The notes beneath the pieces were generated by a model that saw only the letters and a list, made by a program, of their open reading frames with translations, ran no database searches and was not told the origin of the DNA. A DNA stretch of 64,000 nt from Favolaschia claudopus (lineage: Eukaryota > Basidiomycota > Agaricomycetes > Agaricales > Mycenaceae), in contig JAWWNJ010000016.1 of assembly GCA_037176885.1 (NCBI GenBank), forward strand, positions 372,001 to 436,000, read 5' to 3'. Both the position numbers and the translations under genes were made by a program. This document shows, piece after piece, positions 12,056 through 22,802 of this stretch (position 1 is the stretch's first letter; each line of letters starts with the position of its first letter).

Positions 12056-12790
12056 AAGGCTTCGCAACTCCATCATGACCAGCATACCTTAATGTATTAA
12101 TACTCTGACGACCCATGTATATATTCCAACGAATTTTTGGTTGCAACCATCCTGCTACTATTCGAGACATCGCAATGGAAAGGATTTTATTACTGAGTAC
12201 TGAGAGTCAGAGTAGTCGATGTGCGAGCGAGTTGGGAGGAGTTGGGATCAAGACAGCAAGCTGAACACTTTGATTCCATATCAACACTCCCGGCCTTTGC
12301 CGGTTACGTGCCTTTCAAATCTCTTTCCCGGTTCGGCTGTCACTTCCTTCTCTTTGCAAGTTTGCTCGTTGAATGCTGGTTCAATTGTCCTACATCTACG
12401 TCTCAACCACCTGGCATGAAAGCATCTTTGACTCGGCCCACAGTCGGTGTACTTATGCATACTCCATTGCTACGACTCGGACCATGGTCCATCCGACTCC
12501 TCGTTTCCTTAGGGGACTCGCTGTGGACCTAAATTTCGCCAAGTACCAATTTTGATCAACCAAGCCAACTTTTTCTAGCTTTGGAGGGGCTACTGGAGAT
12601 TATGAGACTTGTCTCAGCACTGTCCGCGACAGGGGCCATGCACCAGCAATATAACTAAACCCAGAGAGTTTCTCTCTACGCATTCCCTTCCACCACCGGT
12701 CTGTCTCTTTCATTGTGAGTTTCCGTTCGCGAACGTCACTAGTAGGCGCTGAGTTTCGATAGCTTTTAAGAGGCGGCGTAGACACCGACG
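12056..12790. other. Intergenic before the furin-repeat gene
   Basis: About 730 nt with overlapping plus-strand open frames of 60-100 codons near 12220-12555. None has a motif or credible splice partners. The 3' part is the promoter of the next gene. Confidence 0.45.
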
Positions 12791-15489
12791 ATGGCACGCT
12801 TCCACAGCCGAATCCTCTCATTGACTCTTCTGCTCTCTCTCGTCAGTCTGGATCATGTTGTGCCCTCGTTTTTCTCGTATTGAATTTTTTTACGCTCTAG
12901 GTATCTCGATGCGCCGCCGTTGCGCATGTGCCTCGCTATTTTGAGGTCGATTGTCACAGCAGCTGCGAAACCTGTGATGGACCCCAATCGAATCAATGCC
13001 TTACCTGTCCAGACGGCAAGTTTAAGAACGGTGGCTCGTGTATTGAGGGCTGCCCGGCAGGGACGTTTCCTATACCTCCTTCAGAATACTGTGAGTGCTT
13101 CTTGTTTCGCAATCACTGCCTTGTCCCTCACTCTCTTTGTGTAGACGAATGCGACGCGTCGTGCGCTACATGCTCCGGGCCCGGCCCCAATCAATGCAAG
13201 ACTTGTCGTGCTGATGGCGACTATGTTTTGGGTAACGGGCACTGTAACGTTGTTTGTCCGGCGGGCAAGTACAAGGGGCTTCAAGGTGATTGCCTCGCGT
13301 GCAACAGTGCGTGCGCGACGTGCGACGGCTCGGCCACGACGTGCACAAGCTGTGCTCCTGGTCAGTCATTGAGTGGATCCACTTGTGCTTGCCCCAATTC
13401 TCAATACCGAAACGCTGTCGGAGACTGTACGTCACCATTTTTTGCTTTTGCTTTACTAAATTTTACGCATAGGCTCTACGTGCGACTCTTCTTGTACTGC
13501 TTGCGCGGAAAGCCCGAGCACCTGCTCCGCTTGTGCCTTCGGCTTCTCCTTGAGCGGATCCTCTTGTCAACCATGCGTCGACGGAAGCTATCCTTCTGCT
13601 CCAGGAGTTTGCAGCACTTGCGGCTCGGGATGTACTGCCTGCGTCGGGTCCGCCTCGCAATGCACTAGCTGCGCTTTGGGCTACGCTTTCGACGCTACCA
13701 CTTCGAGCTGCACGCCTTGTCCTGAGGGAACCTACGGCAGCAGCGCGGGGGTCTGCGCCACCTGTCCCACCGGTACGAAATCGCAGAATGGAGGGTGTGT
13801 CCCCTGTCCTGCTGGGACGTATGGATCAAACCCCGGTGTTTGTTCAGCTTGCGACTCACTGTGCGCTACATGTGACGGCGCTGGTCCGAATAAATGTCTC
13901 TCTTGCCTTCCGAACTTCAGATACCTTCCCAGCCACACCTGCCTGGGAACATGTGGGACATCTCTGTACAAGGACCCTTCCAGTGGACAGTGTGAGTTTG
14001 TCCCTTACGTTCGTTCTTCCCTCTTGACTTATCTTCTGACAAGGTAAACCGTGTCCCAATCCTTACTGCCGATACTGCTCAGACAGTGACCCGAACGTAT
14101 GCATCTCCTGCTCGGCAGGCTCTTTGTCACCAAGTCCTGGCGTTTGCATCTGTCCGGCGAATAGATATTACACTGGCACTGCTTGTGAGTTGAATTAATT
14201 CGGTTCTCCTACTTGCATACTTACACATACCGTTCCACCAGGCGCTGCGTGCAATTCCAGATGTGCTACGTGCGCCGGTGGCTCTTCGACAAGTTGTCTG
14301 AGCTGTTTCCCCGGCATGTCGTTCGTTCAAAATGGCCCGGCCAGTACTACCGGCTCGTGTCAATGCCCTTCAAATCAGTTTTTCACGGGTTCAGGCTGTG
14401 AGCTTCATTTACCTGTCTGTTGAGCTCGACGTCTAAACATTTTATCTATAGGTGCCGATTGCCACCCGACATGTAAAACCTGTAGCGCTAGCGGTTCGAG
14501 TTCTTGTTTGACTTGTGACCCACCCTTCCAGGTGAAGGGTGGTATTTGCGGTTGCCCGGACGGTCAATACAGGAACGGCAATATTTGTGAGTTGACTGCT
14601 GTTCTCTTGCAAATGTCGTTCTGTTGACAATTGCGGACCTCAAGGCTCGCCGTGCTCTCCCCACTGCACTACATGCGATGGTCCTGAGTATAACCAGTGC
14701 CTAACATGTCCAGATGGTGGCCCGCCGAATAGCCTCAATTCCTGCGATCGAGGTGGCTCGCCACCTCCCAGGCGAAAGCGTAACTACGCGATCGGCGGGT
14801 CCTGTGGATCGTGCCATGGCAGCTGCGCGACATGTTCGGGACCTGCGTCCACCGACTGTCTCAGTTGTGCTCCGCCTTCGAAGCTCACGGCGGACGGCCA
14901 GTGCGCCGATTCGTGCCCTCCTCGCACGACGCCGGATACCAGCGGGAGCGCGTGTGTCAATTGCGACGCGTCTTGCGCGTCGTGTTCTGGGACGTCGTCC
15001 GACGAATGCACGTCGTGCTCCTTGGATGCCACTCTTTGTGGCGGAAAATGCGTTCCTGGCCCGCTTTGCCCTTCCCCCCGGCCGTCTCCTGACCGTCGAG
15101 CATACAGATCCGGCGAGTGTCCCAGAGGGTTGACGCCGTGCGCTGTTCCTGGAAGAAGCTTCCGCTCTTGGGAATGTGTGGATACCCGCAATGATCTCGA
15201 GAGCTGTAAGTCCTCCTGTCAACCCATTAACTCATTTCCATCTCTCGATCCGTCACCTGATAATCATTTTCTAGGCGGTGGATGCTCGTTCTCAGGTTTG
15301 AATAAGGCAGAGACGACGGGTCAAGATTGCACTGCTCTTCCCGGCGTTGCGGATGTTTCTTGCCTCCACGGTCGATGCACGGTTATGAAGTGCATGCCTG
15401 GCTATGATATTCACCACAATCGCACACAGTGCGTGGAATCACCTCGATGGCTTCATCTCGAGGCTCGGATGACGGATGGTGGACTATGA
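12791..15489 (+). CDS. Secreted furin-repeat protein with CPL1-like C-terminal domain
   Basis: The predicted protein has 749 residues and is very rich in cysteine. Nine exons (12791-12841, 12901-13090, 13145-13426, 13473-13991, 14044-14184, 14242-14397, 14452-14586, 14645-15205, 15275-15489) add to 2250 nt. A signal peptide (MARFHSRILSLTLLLSLVSR) leads to about a dozen furin/growth-factor-receptor-like repeats of the form C-x2-C-x-G-...-C-x2-C, for example SCATCSGPGPNQCKTC. The end (ECPRGLTPCAVPG, then DCTALPGVADVSCLHGRC) matches the CPL1-like domain of basidiomycete secreted proteins. Nearly all inner introns are phase 1 and split a Cys or Tyr codon, so the exons are symmetric. Probable role: extracellular or cell-surface protein; the ligand is unknown. 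Two decayed copies lie at 33.5-35.5 kb and 49.8-50.8 kb. Confidence 0.85.
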
Positions 15490-15770
15490 TCTGGATTTTG
15501 AACGATACCACTTCTTTCGACGGACTTATTGTAGCGGTAGTACTTACTATAATTTTTTGCATTCGATATATTCTTTCGCTTCGAGCTCATCTGTGTTCAG
15601 AATTTCACAATTGCTTCGCTCTTCAACCGCGGAAGCTTGCAATGAAGTCTTGCATTCCCACTATCTGCTTATGTGTAGCGAGCGAGTGGCAGAATGAAGT
15701 GTCGACGTAGATAAGGCTCGAATAAGCAAAAGAACTGGACGCGCATGAAGGAACCTGAAGGAACCCTCGA

Positions 15771-15793
15771 TTTCGCCATCACGGGACCGCGTC
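15771..15793 (+). repeat. 23-bp direct repeat, copy 1 (upstream of MYND gene)
   Basis: The sequence tttcgccatcacgggaccgc plus gtc is identical to that at 17128-17150. It sits about 100 nt before the MYND gene start, so it is in the promoter. Confidence 0.7.
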
Positions 15794-15889
15794 CATCATC
15801 GTGTATTGATCGCGCATCAATTTTATACTTCCGTTCTCCTCTTTCACTCTCCCAATCTCCCGCCCAAACTCTCAATTTTCCATCCGAAT

Positions 15890-17074
15890 ATGCCTCGTGT
15901 TACAGACATGAAAACCGAGTACGTCGCCGGATTCGAAAATCCAATGACAACATGGACAGTGCGTTTTCTCTTCACTTGAGCCTGAGTGCGAGTGGCAAGA
16001 ACTCATCTTGAACAAAAGATCCATCCTGACTCCGATTCTGACTCTGAATCCGAACGCGCTCCGGAGTCTTCCAAACCAAATTCCTGGCGCAACGTTCAGT
16101 TTTTAAATGCCGCTGGCAATGGGTACGGACCGCACGCTACAACCTTTGGCGACATTGCAGACAAAATTCCTGCGAGACCGTCCCTCAAAAAGTCCTGTGA
16201 GAAATGCGGGAAACGGCCCGACCAGAACGGGTCAGGGTATGCAGGATGCGCGTCTTGCAAGGTGGCTCGTTATTGTAGGTGTGTGTATGCGTTGTTTTCA
16301 GGGTCGCGGGGAGGGATTCAGACTGACGGGGTTTTCTTTGTGGCTTTCATCAATATAATAGCCGAGATTGTCAAACGGTACGTCGGAGGATGTGATCTAA
16401 CTCCATGTCTTGGATACCTTATGTTATTTTTGCTCAGAGCCACTGGAAGGAACATAAAAAACTGTGCCAGGCTCGTGTAAAGCAGGTTAAACGGGAGCAA
16501 GAATCAGAAGCGGAGGCGCTGCGCACCAAACAGCCTTTTATCCCACAGGCCACCCTTCGCAAATGGTACTACGATAACATTGATATCGTCTCGTACGCGG
16601 TAAGTATGCTATAAATTCGACTCACCTCTTGAACTTTTGGGCTGATGTCCTCGAACGAAGATCGTACAAATTCTCGAGCTTTACCGCGGCCGCACGAGAG
16701 CTGACCTCTGGCGTACGCATGCCGCCGTGATCTTTTTAGGGGGCGGCGAGAAAGGCACCCGCATCTCGACAAAAGACATAGGGTTCGACGACGGCGAAGC
16801 TGACCCGTTGACCAAGCTCATGCGGCCGGACCGGATGGCGCTTTCGTCGGGCCACTTGGAGGCCCTTGGGCTTGGTCGTCGCATTATCGTCGTCCTCGTC
16901 CTGAATGATTGGGTGGACATGGCTCTCGTCGAGACCTATGATTTGCCGGAGGAGGAGGAGTGGGCGAAAATGGAGAAGGATGAAATGTGGAGGATGCATA
17001 TTCGGATGAGGGACATGGCTCGGACGATGACAGGGGACTCGAAATCTGCGGACCCTCCGAGTCAGGTTGAGTGA
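15890..17074 (+). CDS. MYND zinc-finger protein
   Basis: Five exons (15890-15958, 16019-16278, 16362-16377, 16438-16599, 16661-17074) give 921 nt, 306 residues. An acidic Asp/Ser/Glu stretch follows the N-terminus. The MYND finger then reads CEKCGK, CASCKVARYC, SRDCQTSHWKEHKKLC and supplies all eight zinc ligands. One of these Cys residues and its flank come from a 16-nt exon at 16362-16377 (SRDCQT). The C-terminal part (FLGGGEKGTRISTKDIGF and an acidic EEEEWAKMEKDE segment) is not a domain I recognise; SET-domain motifs are absent. MYND fingers bind proline-rich partners; the target here is unknown. Confidence 0.82.
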
Positions 17075-17127
17075 TCATACGGACTCTGTCCCATTCAGTT
17101 TTCACTAGGCCAATGACCGACATCTTG

Positions 17128-17150
17128 TTTCGCCATCACGGGACCGCGTC
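17128..17150 (+). repeat. 23-bp direct repeat, copy 2 (downstream of MYND gene)
   Basis: This is an exact copy of 15771-15793, again followed by a pyrimidine-rich stretch, but no open frame comparable to the MYND start follows. It may be a remnant of a duplicated promoter. Confidence 0.6.
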
Positions 17151-17522
17151 TTGAAATTGATGAAAAGTAGAATTCCCTACTTCTATCGCCCTCTCACCCA
17201 GTTCTCTACCCACCAGATATTCCTGGTATCATAGCAGACTTCAAAGCAAAACACCTATTGGACGGCTGACAACACAAACACATCTGTACCTCGGTTTGAC
17301 CTCGGTGCGGTCGTCCTGACATAGCACACGACGCAATGTTTATCTACGTATCTAGGGATGCGGTTCAGGAGTTGTGAATCGGAAGAGTAAGTTATTGTAA
17401 GACTGCTCAGTGCTTGACTGGATTATATGCAGGGCGAACGATGGGGCCAGCTAAAATAAGCTGCAAATTACTCGAGGAAAACCCATATCGAATGTACTCT
17501 ACATACAACAAAGCGGAGCACT
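17151..17522. other. Intergenic before the RPC10 3' end
   Basis: About 370 nt following the promoter-like repeat. No gene is seen; it contains the 3' untranslated region of the minus-strand RPC10 gene. Confidence 0.45.
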
Positions 17523-18066
17523 CTAGTTTTCTCTCCATCTATGAGCGCACTCCGTACATCTGGAACGAATTAATGGTGAAATTCGTTTTCAAAGAACAAA
17601 CTAACCGGTAAACTGTAAAGTATGACTCAGGATGTCAATTCAATCGCAAAATAAGGCAAGAGTTCTTACATGTGGTCATGGGCTCATCCGCAGACCTGAT
17701 TTGAAGTTGGTAGAAATATGCCCTGTCGTTGTTGCATTTTTCGCAAGTCGCTGGAATGTCGAGGATTAGGAAAACGCGTTGAACGGACAAGGCTCGAAGA
17801 AAAATATTACCCATGGTCGCGTCTGCATGTTTCCACTGTTCCTCTCCACCAAAGACATCGTCGACTGCTTTTCGCACTAGTTTCGTTCTTGATGTCATCT
17901 GAATCGGACGGGATGAGTGCTGAGTGAGGACGAGGGCGATGGTTGACATGAGGGCGACCTGTTTGGTGATCGGGAACTCGTAGGGGCATGTATTACACGC
18001 CCATTTGTTGTACCCTGTTTCTGAAGAGACTACAAGGAGATTGGCGCATGTAGGGCAGAAGAGCAT
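17523..18066 (-). CDS. RPC10: RNA polymerase III subunit RPC10 (yeast Rpc11)
   Basis: This small polymerase III subunit carries the TFIIS-like RNA-cleavage zinc ribbon and is needed for termination and reinitiation. Five exons (17959-18066, 17811-17898, 17670-17750, 17606-17612, 17523-17559) sum to 321 nt, 106 residues, the normal family length. The N-terminal ribbon is MLFCPTCANLL with a second pair WACNTCPYEF. The C-terminal ribbon is TCEKCNNDRAYFYQLQIRSA, then DEPMTTFYRCTECAHRW, including the catalytic Asp-Glu pair. The fourth exon is only 7 nt and encodes the FYR turn. It is divergent from TFIIS with about 160 nt between start codons. Confidence 0.92.
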
Positions 18067-18228
18067 GTTTTGAGCAAAATTGCCTGATCTGGTCGCAAAG
18101 AGGCTGTTGTGGTTTGTTTGCTTTAAGCTGTGTGATTTGTCTTTGTCTCTTGCATTCGACACAGAGAGAGCGTTGGGTAGTTTGGGTCGGCCTGTAACTG
18201 TAGATAGCTCGGTGTCGCACCTGGGGTC
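18067..18228. promoter_or_regulatory. Shared divergent promoter of RPC10 and TFIIS
   Basis: Only 162 nt separate the two start codons, so both transcripts must start here or within the other gene's first exon. I see no clear TATA element. Co-expression is an inference from the arrangement. Confidence 0.6.
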
Positions 18229-19661
18229 ATGTCGGATCCGCTGGAGCTAAAGAAACTCGTAAAACAGTTGCAAAGTGCTCCTTCCAATGAGGTACGACAC
18301 TTTTCCTTTGATGCATCCGTGCCAAGTTCATTAACTCATTCGTTTCGTATTCCAGGATGTTCTGAGTATCTTGCGTACGCTTAAAAAGGATTTCAAAGTA
18401 AATGAATCTGTCCTAAGGGTGGGTGTTGCTCGTCGATTTTATTTTCTTCATTTTCCTTTGTTTGGCTCGATTTCTGATGCATATCTCTAGGAAAGTAAGG
18501 CCGGGTTGGCTGTAGGGAAGCTCCGGACGCACGCGTCCAAGGACGTATCCGACCTTGCGAAGGAGATTGTGAAGCAGTGGAAGAATGAAGTCGAGAAGGC
18601 CAAGGCTGCAGCGGGTGGATCGGCAAAACCTACGGTCGGTGTCAACACCACTGGTGCGTTACGATTCTCTTGCGCTGCGTCAACAAATACTCATCATTCA
18701 AGCAGTTAGGAAGTCCTCCGTCGCGTCTAATGGGCCGGGCACGCCGAAGACTCCAAATGGTCCGTCACCCAGTACCCGCACTTTGAAGTCGGACGGTGTG
18801 CCGAGTGGCTTTGGCACTGGCGACAAAACGAGAGACAGGTGCATTGAGCTTGTGTATGATGCTATCGCCTCCGACTCCGGTGCTCGTGCGTCTTCACATC
18901 CTGGTTTTCGGCCCCTACTATTCTAAGCAACATACGCAGCCGTTGATTTACTTCTTGCCAAGGCGAAAGCTATCGAAGCTGCCGTCCACGAAGACATCGG
19001 CGGCACTGCCAATCCATACCCCACCAAAATGCGCTCCCTGTTCGTCAATCTCAAAGACAAGAACAATCCCAGTCTCAGGGAGGCTGTCGCGAGTGGCGAG
19101 ATTCCTGTGGAGAGGTTTGTGAAGATGTCGAGTCAGGTCGGTCACAGGCATCCCATTGTTGCTCCTAGATCTAAAATCATTGCCAGGATATGGCGTCGGA
19201 CGAACGCAAACGGGCCAATGAAGCCATGCAACAACAAAATCTTCATAACTCGCTTGGTGCGGTAGAGCAAGAGGCGGAGACGAGCGCGTTCCAGTGTTCG
19301 AAGTGTAAACAAGTACGCTCTCCGTTCATACTTGATTGCGAGTCGTTCGTTGATTCCTGCCTTTACTATAGCGAAAGTGCCGCTACCGCCAGGCGCAGAC
19401 CAGAAGTGCTGATGAGCCCATGACGGTACGTTTTGATATTGGCTACAGTATCTAAACATATTTTGACGATTATGTCCGCTAGACTTTCGTAACGTCAGTC
19501 TCTCTCTCTCTCTGTCTCTTGTATCGTCCCTCTAACTCGATTACTAACCCTTGCGCATCCAGTTGTGTCAACTGTAATAATAGGTCAGCCAATTCACATT
19601 GACTACACCAGTCCCCACTCACCCCTCCCTGTTTTCGGTACACAGGTGGAAGTTTTCGTGA
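18229..19661 (+). CDS. Transcription elongation factor TFIIS
   Basis: TFIIS stimulates transcript cleavage by stalled RNA polymerase II. Ten exons (18229-18291, 18356-18418, 18491-18653, 18706-18885, 18940-19136, 19187-19312, 19372-19425, 19493-19503, 19563-19583, 19646-19661) total 894 nt, 297 residues. Domain I (LW/TFIIS-N) runs from MSDPLELKKLVKQL to about residue 75. After a Ser/Pro-rich linker comes the central domain (RDRCIELVYDAI, KMRSLFVNLKDKNNPSLR). The C-terminal ribbon is FQCSKCKQRKCRYRQAQTRS, then ADEPMTTFVTCVNCNNRWKF, with the catalytic Asp-Glu. The last three coding exons are 11, 21 and 16 nt. All splice phases agree. Confidence 0.95.
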
Positions 19662-21001
19662 TAGTCATAATGCAGACCAATTTCTTCGTCACCGGCAGCT
19701 GTTCCTGCGGGAAGCTGGAATTTTGACTCGACGAACTTACGATAATTGACTATGACTATTTCTTGGCTCTGACCAGTGTATACTATATTACTTTCTTCTG
19801 CGCGCTTCTGAATCATGTATTGGCAGAGCTGTTACTTTCGTATACCATTCGCTCCTGACTGACTCCTCTGGGACGCAGCATACCTGCGTTCCCTGCCTGT
19901 CTCTCGAGTTTCCTTGAATCGAGGCACTTGGGGTTCGTAACATCGACTGTGTGATCATGAGAGAGCCGCTAGGGCCAGTCTGCATTGTGAAACTTTTGCC
20001 AACGTTTTACAGCGGTATGTCCCCAACATACGTCGAAACCGAACCAAATCCTCTACACTGCCAACAGCCCAATTCTGAATTCCAACTTCCAAGTTCTGAG
20101 GTGGTAATTGCATAAGACTTGGGATACTCAAATTCAAGCCCAGCGTGGTCCCATTTCGGGTTGTACATAGGTAATATATACTTGCATCGGCCGCATTTTG
20201 CATTTATGTACTGTACTACACCATTCCTCCGCCACCGTTGACGACTCGGAGCTCACCTTCAAGAGGCGGCGGTAGATCACCGGCAGCAGAAGAGTGGCTA
20301 GAGAGAATCACCGAACCTTCTTACGCTCCGTCAGGCCAGACCATCGGCTCCTCAGCAAATACCTTGAAGACTCTGTGCGCCATCTTCGCCACTTGACAGA
20401 CCGCATCGATCAACGTCGAGCAACGTTGTTGCATTCCACTGGCATGGACCGACTCAGCCAGCCATTCTCTGCAATCTCGCAGCTCACGCCGGCCCTCCCA
20501 AAAGAACACTGGCAGCGCGTGCTCGACGGACTCTACCATCTTTCCAGAGGGTGGAATTGCCTTCCCTTCGGAGGGGTCACGGATGGAACGGTTCAAATCA
20601 ATATTTGAATTTCAATCCATTGAAGTCCTGAATCTGCATATCGGACCAGTTCGATGATCCATCTCCTCTGGCGGAAGTTGAATGCACAACGGACTAGATA
20701 AACGCAACTATTAGTACAAGAGCTTTTGACTCAAAAGCGTCGCATTCCGGAAGAGAGCGGATGAATAGATGAGTGAGGCAAATCGCAAGATTGCATATAC
20801 AACAAGAAAAGCGCCAGTAATTGTCGAACTAGAGTAACCTTCTTTGTCTTAGACGCGGGGACCCCTACGATAGATTCATATAATTATTTCTCTCGAATCT
20901 TATGAAGAAAAGTTAGCTAGCCAGCCTCCTGAGCAGCTTGGGTTCAGAGTAGGTGCACTCACCAGTTGACAGCATGGTTCAAAGCATAGGGCTCGTGAGG
21001 C
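19662..21001. other. Intergenic, about 1.3 kb, no supported gene
   Basis: Open frames of 65-104 codons occur on both strands at 19619-20608 but share no motif, and I could not join them with good splice sites. The plus frame at 20294-20608 and its antisense are both open, which is typical of balanced GC-rich non-coding sequence. The region contains the TFIIS 3' end and the F-box 3' end. Confidence 0.4.
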
Positions 21002-22135
21002 TCATGAGCGCATCCGGGGACTTGCAAATATGTTCGGAATGGACGAGAAGGCGAGATGAAGGTTTTCCATCTCGATGAATGGACCATTCCGACGGTTCGG
21101 ATATACAATGCAAAGTTGATCAAGTTCACAGGCAGATTTAGAGATGAACGCTGAGAGGAGGTTGACGGGATCGATACCCACAACGGTGAAGCATTGTTCA
21201 GAAACTGTGAGGCTACGTAGCGTCGGCGCAACCAGTGACCCGATGAATCGGTCACCTGGACCATTGAGAATGAGTGAACGCAACCGCGGCATGCAGACTT
21301 CGGGGAGTACATCAAAGCCATCGCGGATGTATCGTTGTTTGAAGTCCAGATCGCAGTGTATAAGATTGAGAGTCCGCTGCAAAATCGAACAAAACGTATC
21401 TGGAGAGCCATGACGAAGCGCTATTGTGGTCAATTGCTCCCAAGGCAATTCGACATATTCGACGCCCAGAGTGGCTCCGTCGGATAAGACGACCGAGCGA
21501 AGAAGAGGAGCCGCCTCGGAGTCCAGCTTTATGCCAATAGAGCCCGAACTGGTCGCTGGCAAGTAACGCAGACGGCCCAGTTCAAGATGGTACAGGCGAG
21601 GCAATGGGCCGTCCAATAAAGGAAGATGCATCTCGGTGCCTGCTACTGTGAGATGCTCGAAGTGTGCGCGTCGTGAGATGAGTGCTGTCAATAGTCCGAC
21701 ATCATAATACTCGGGGTCGTCCAGTCGCCCAACTTGCATACGAATATTCACAGAGAGTGAGCAACAGCCAGCCCGACTGAGCCAGGCTTTGGCGATGTGA
21801 ATTGCTCCTGCACCGTATCCTGATAAAGGAATCGCCCTCCAGAGTTGGGGAGTAGAAAGCGCGACTTCACGCCATTGGGAGCAAATGTGTGTAAGAAGAG
21901 TAGGCGAGTCTAATCCTGCTAGCGCAGGGCAGAGTGGATACGTGGGTAGGAATTGGACGAATATTTCGGAGATGATCTCGTTCGGAATTATCAGGACTGG
22001 ATATTTGTAGGCATCTAGTCTTGCTTGCGCTTCAGCTCTCTTGAGCCACTTTTCGGCCGGACAATGTTCGAGTTGTTCGATCTGCGCGTCGAGAGCTAAA
22101 ATGTACGTCCGGTCTGCTTCAAGAGAGCTTAGCAT
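21002..22135 (-). CDS. F-box domain protein (single exon)
   Basis: The predicted protein has 377 residues with no intron. The N-terminal coiled region ILALDAQIEQLE is followed by an F-box-like motif (YPVLIIPNEIISEIFVQFLP) and the lineage-typical TLLTHICSQWREVALSTPQLW. The remainder has a leucine-rich-repeat-like spacing. F-box proteins link substrates to SCF ubiquitin ligases, but the substrate here is unknown. It belongs to a different subfamily from the four F-box genes at 51-63 kb. It may be shortened at the C-terminus compared with relatives, which I cannot verify. Confidence 0.8.
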   Translation of the reverse strand: MLSSLEADRTYILALDAQIEQLEHCPAEKWLKRAEAQARLDAYKYPVLIIPNEIISEIFVQFLPTYPLCPALAGLDSPTLLTHICSQWREVALSTPQLWRAIPLSGYGAGAIHIAKAWLSRAGCCSLSVNIRMQVGRLDDPEYYDVGLLTALISRRAHFEHLTVAGTEMHLPLLDGPLPRLYHLELGRLRYLPATSSGSIGIKLDSEAAPLLRSVVLSDGATLGVEYVELPWEQLTTIALRHGSPDTFCSILQRTLNLIHCDLDFKQRYIRDGFDVLPEVCMPRLRSLILNGPGDRFIGSLVAPTLRSLTVSEQCFTVVGIDPVNLLSAFISKSACELDQLCIVYPNRRNGPFIEMENLHLAFSSIPNIFASPRMRS

Positions 22136-22802
22136 GGGTCTAGACTGGTACGATTTGTGAATTTCGTGTAGCCCGGTATCATTTCCGCGTTTTTTACCTG
22201 CTCTCGAGTTTTCAGTTGGAGGTGGAGGACAAGAATTTATCGGCCGAAAGCGGCTTCACGAGTCGATTCTGATGGCATGATTCCCACCCTACTAGACCTT
22301 GACGCTCATTTTCCCCAGTGCTCAGCATTGGCACTGTCAATACAGGGGATTTTTCTGATACCAGGAAAGGGTGTGGATGCTTATATATGGTCTATCTGGC
22401 CTCCGCGTTGTCCATCTACCACTCATTCTCTCTTGCAATCTCGAATGGAGCAACTTGAATCTTGAATCAGTTCATGTCTCAGTGCCAGTGGTCGATGCCA
22501 TCGACTTCCGGAAGGAAGAGTCTGCATTTTTACTGTATCCTAGGAAAGGATTTCCAATAAACGACAAAACTCAAAACAAACATCAATGCTAGACTCATTG
22601 TAAGTGAACGAGCGTCCGACAAACAGCCGGAACAACGGTAGTCTGCGACTCGAATGCCCCCTTGATTCTCTGGATGGAGGCCGGAGTTTTCTGCGCATCC
22701 GTGGCCATCATTTATTGTCATTACCTCGACAGGAACTCCGTCCGTAGGGTTTTGGTCGTCATCCTCTTCGGATGGCTCGGATGCAGCTGCTCATTATCCC
22801 AT
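22136..22802. other. Intergenic, F-box promoter and 3' flank of next gene
   Basis: About 670 nt with only short unrelated open frames. No gene is called. Confidence 0.45.

Noticed and set aside
14701..15222. Minus-strand frame of 173 codons rich in Arg
   Set aside because: It is opposite the longest exon of the furin-repeat gene, where codon bias opens the antisense frame.
20294..20608. Plus-strand frame of 104 codons
   Set aside because: The antisense strand is equally open, no motif is present and no splice partners were found.
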